A DNA stretch of 64,000 nt from Nereocystis luetkeana. Taxonomy: Eukaryota > Sar > Phaeophyceae > Laminariales > Laminariaceae. Positions 62,101 to 64,000 of the stretch are shown one piece after another. Below the pieces are notes generated by a model. It saw only the letters and a list, made by a program, of their open reading frames with translations. It ran no database searches and was not told the origin of the DNA. The stretch spans positions 9,801,076-9,865,075 of the forward strand of contig JARUPZ010000008.1 of NCBI GenBank assembly GCA_031213475.1, given 5' to 3'. The first letter of the stretch is position 1. Each line of letters opens with the position of its first letter. Made by a program: the position numbers and the translations under genes.

Positions 62101-62715
62101 GAGGTGCCTTACTCTGGTGCAACACGCTTCGACAGGTAATACATGCCAGCCAAACCCCTACGGTATCACGCCCAAGGGCATGTCTTTATCGAAAAACAGT
62201 TCTCGCAGAATTTCGTCTTATCTTTGAGAGAAGGGGTAAAAATAACGGGTAAAAATACCGAAACAAAATCGAAAAAAAACAGGGAATGTTTCTCAACCAG
62301 CGGGACAGGGCGGCTATTGGCTCGCGAGGGGCCTTACTCTGGTGCAACACGCTCCGACAGCAAATAAATGTCAGCTAAACCCCTATTGAAACACGTCTAA
62401 GGGCCGTTTTTAGAGAAAAACGTTTTCGCACAATTTCCTCTTCTATCTTTTAGAGAAGGGATGAAAAAAATGAAGGAAAACACCGGAAAAATCAGGAAAT
62501 GTGTCTTAACCAGCTGTACAGGGCAGCTACTGGGTCGCGAGGTGCCTTTTGCTCCGGTGCAACACGCTCCGACGGCAAATGCATGTCAGCCAAGCCCCTA
62601 TTTCAACAAGTCTAAGGGCCCTCTTTATCGAAAGACGTTTGCCAGAATTTCCTCGTATCTTTCAAAGAAAGGAGGGGTGTGAAAAAACAAAAAAAAAACA
62701 GGAAACGTTTCTCTG
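62101..62715. repeat. Three-unit tandem repeat, about 213-225 bp
   Basis: Units begin near 62101, 62326 and 62539 with GAGG(T/G)GCCTT, followed by GTGCAACACGC(T/C)(T/C)CGAC, ATG(C/T)CAGC, AAGCCCCTA or AAACCCCTA, CTAAGGGCC, TTTTCGCA.AATTTC and (A/G)CC(A/G)GC(G/T)G. No protein domain seen. Confidence 0.8.
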
Positions 62716-63559
62716 CTGAAGACCTTATGCCAATGGAAACGCGAAGTCAAAAAGGCCTTCCCTAAAAAAATATTGCTTTCAAAAGAAGAGCCGAAAATAT
62801 CATCCTACCGCCGCTGTGGGAAAAAGAGGAAAATGTTTTTGAGTTTTTCTTCTTTTTTTGCTCACTCACGGCTGCATGCGGGGCAATTTGTTTTTTATAG
62901 TTAGTTGCAAATTGTCAACACTGTGTGTGATAGAAATCATCTCGTGCGACGTTAGGCTCGACACTGACTCAGCCTACGGCCAACCCGCTTGATGGCGGGC
63001 AAGACCAACGATTATAGATGACGGGCCTCGGATATAGCAGGTGGACCTACCTATGGTCTACGAGGCTAGAGCTTGCCGGCGGCGTCCCAGGGTTTCCCCT
63101 CAAATCTGGAAAAAAAAAAAAAAAAAATGTCATTCGAAACGGATCGAGAAACTTTGTCATATTTTTTATCCACACTACTAGGAGATATTTGTTTATATTT
63201 TTATACACCTGGCCAGCGCCCGCCACATGCCACCGGCCGTTGTGCTAACACGATGACCCTGGCCTGGGTCGGAGCCCCTAAGAAGCGCACTGCGTTCAGT
63301 ATTCATGACGCAGCCCTTGGTCTGTCGATCGATGTCTGTTGAGGACTCGGAATGTCGCCGCTTCGAACCAAACATCCGCCCGAGTTGTTTTTAGGCCGAT
63401 GTTGGACCAATATCGGACCCAGAAAAAATCTGACCGGTATTTTCGGAATTCAATTGCTTTTTATGCGAATTTGGCGTTTCCATTGGTATAGGTCTACGTA
63501 TAAACTTTGGAATTTCAACAGAGGGCAAAATGTCGGCAACGCTTTGCATTCCAATAGGT

Positions 63560-63990
63560 CAATATGCCCCCCAGACAAGAGCACACAGACCCCAAGACTG
63601 GTGGACCCTTGATCATGGAGCTCAAGGGGATGTATATGGGCTGTCACAGTCGCCTGCCCCAGAGTACGGGACTATCAACATTCCTTGGCAGTGGCTTTCA
63701 CACCAGCGGCTTCGAACCCGTACGAACTCACGAACAGCCGCAACGGGACCTTGTCAATTTCCGCCCTCTCCGTGGACGACATTGGAAACAGCAGAGCCAA
63801 CCAGAAGGTAGTCAAGCGGTTGAAAAAGAAGTTCATGGACCGATTCGCAATATCGAACATGGGCGAGGAAACCCTTAACCTCGGCGTATCAGTTACGACG
63901 GGCTCAAGCAACGGAACGCTCATCATCTCCTAGGTGGATTACCCTCATAATGCCTTGTTGTTTGAAAGGTTTAGTACGCTCGAGTGCAAC
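63560..63990 (+). pseudogene. Decayed Copia-type (RVT_2) reverse transcriptase fragment
   Basis: Translations in two frames line up with the Copia reverse transcriptase. PLIMELKGMY (from about 63613) resembles the KL-ALYGL-QSP region and GLSQSP follows in another frame. The frame ending at 63933 gives NGTLSISALSVDDIGNS, KRLKKKFMDRFAISNMGEE and LGVSVTTGSSNGTLIIS, matching the YVDD region (here SVDD) and the block LKK-F-M-DLGE---LG. A TAG stands where Gln is usual (63931-63933), then VDYPHNAL and FERF continue. At least two frameshifts plus a nonsense codon show a dead copy; it runs to the window edge. Confidence 0.75.
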
Positions 63991-64000
63991 AACGTCAGGA

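Overview
The window looks like nuclear DNA of a brown alga (Ectocarpus-like). The reasons are large GT-AG introns in GC-rich genes, abundant simple-sequence and transposon-derived repeats, TTAGGG-type interstitial telomere motifs, and above all two complete copies of a gene encoding a secreted right-handed beta-helix protein with the YGFDPHD signature of mannuronan C5-epimerases. These enzymes carry out the last step of alginate (brown-algal cell-wall) synthesis. No bacterial operons, rRNA genes or CRISPR arrays were seen.

Layout. 1-16.6 kb is gene-poor: degenerate minisatellites, CAG/CTG-rich composite repeats (7.5-8.8 kb), a CAGATC-rich array (9.4-10.2 kb), a GAACTTCTGTGAGTTCTGTA minisatellite (10.9-11.5 kb), several foldback/MITE-like elements and a decayed hAT transposase C-terminus (about 6.77 kb). 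16.6-24.6 kb is a seven-unit tandem array with a 1,144-bp period; three units are nearly identical and at least two are hybrids. An eighth, diverged unit lies at 25.1-26.2 kb beside a tRNA-like (SINE-type) sequence. 27.3-27.7 kb is a TAG microsatellite. 28.6-30.06 kb (minus strand) is a 5'-truncated non-LTR reverse transcriptase that is still open, followed by a MITE with a second inverted-repeat element nested inside it.

The real genes are two plus-strand epimerase paralogues, 31,531-36,912 (502 aa) and 47,176-56,714 (501 aa). Each has seven coding exons. Exons 2-7 have identical lengths (114, 216, 282, 79, 163, 301 bp) and identical intron phases, so they arose by duplication of an intron-containing ancestor. 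The introns have diverged fully in length, and those of the second gene carry several MITE insertions. Both products should be exported and act on polymannuronate in or on the way to the wall; having two copies suggests differing expression or epimerisation pattern.

The rest (36.9-47.2 kb and 56.7-64 kb) holds telomere-like tracts, a 190-bp CA repeat, further MITE copies, a three-unit tandem repeat of about 220 bp (62.1-62.7 kb) and, at the right edge, a decayed Copia-type reverse transcriptase. At window scale, the 9-mer TACCAGGTA/TACCTGGTA occurs at least 19 times in 64 kb, against about 0.5 expected by chance. All calls are by eye, without database search.
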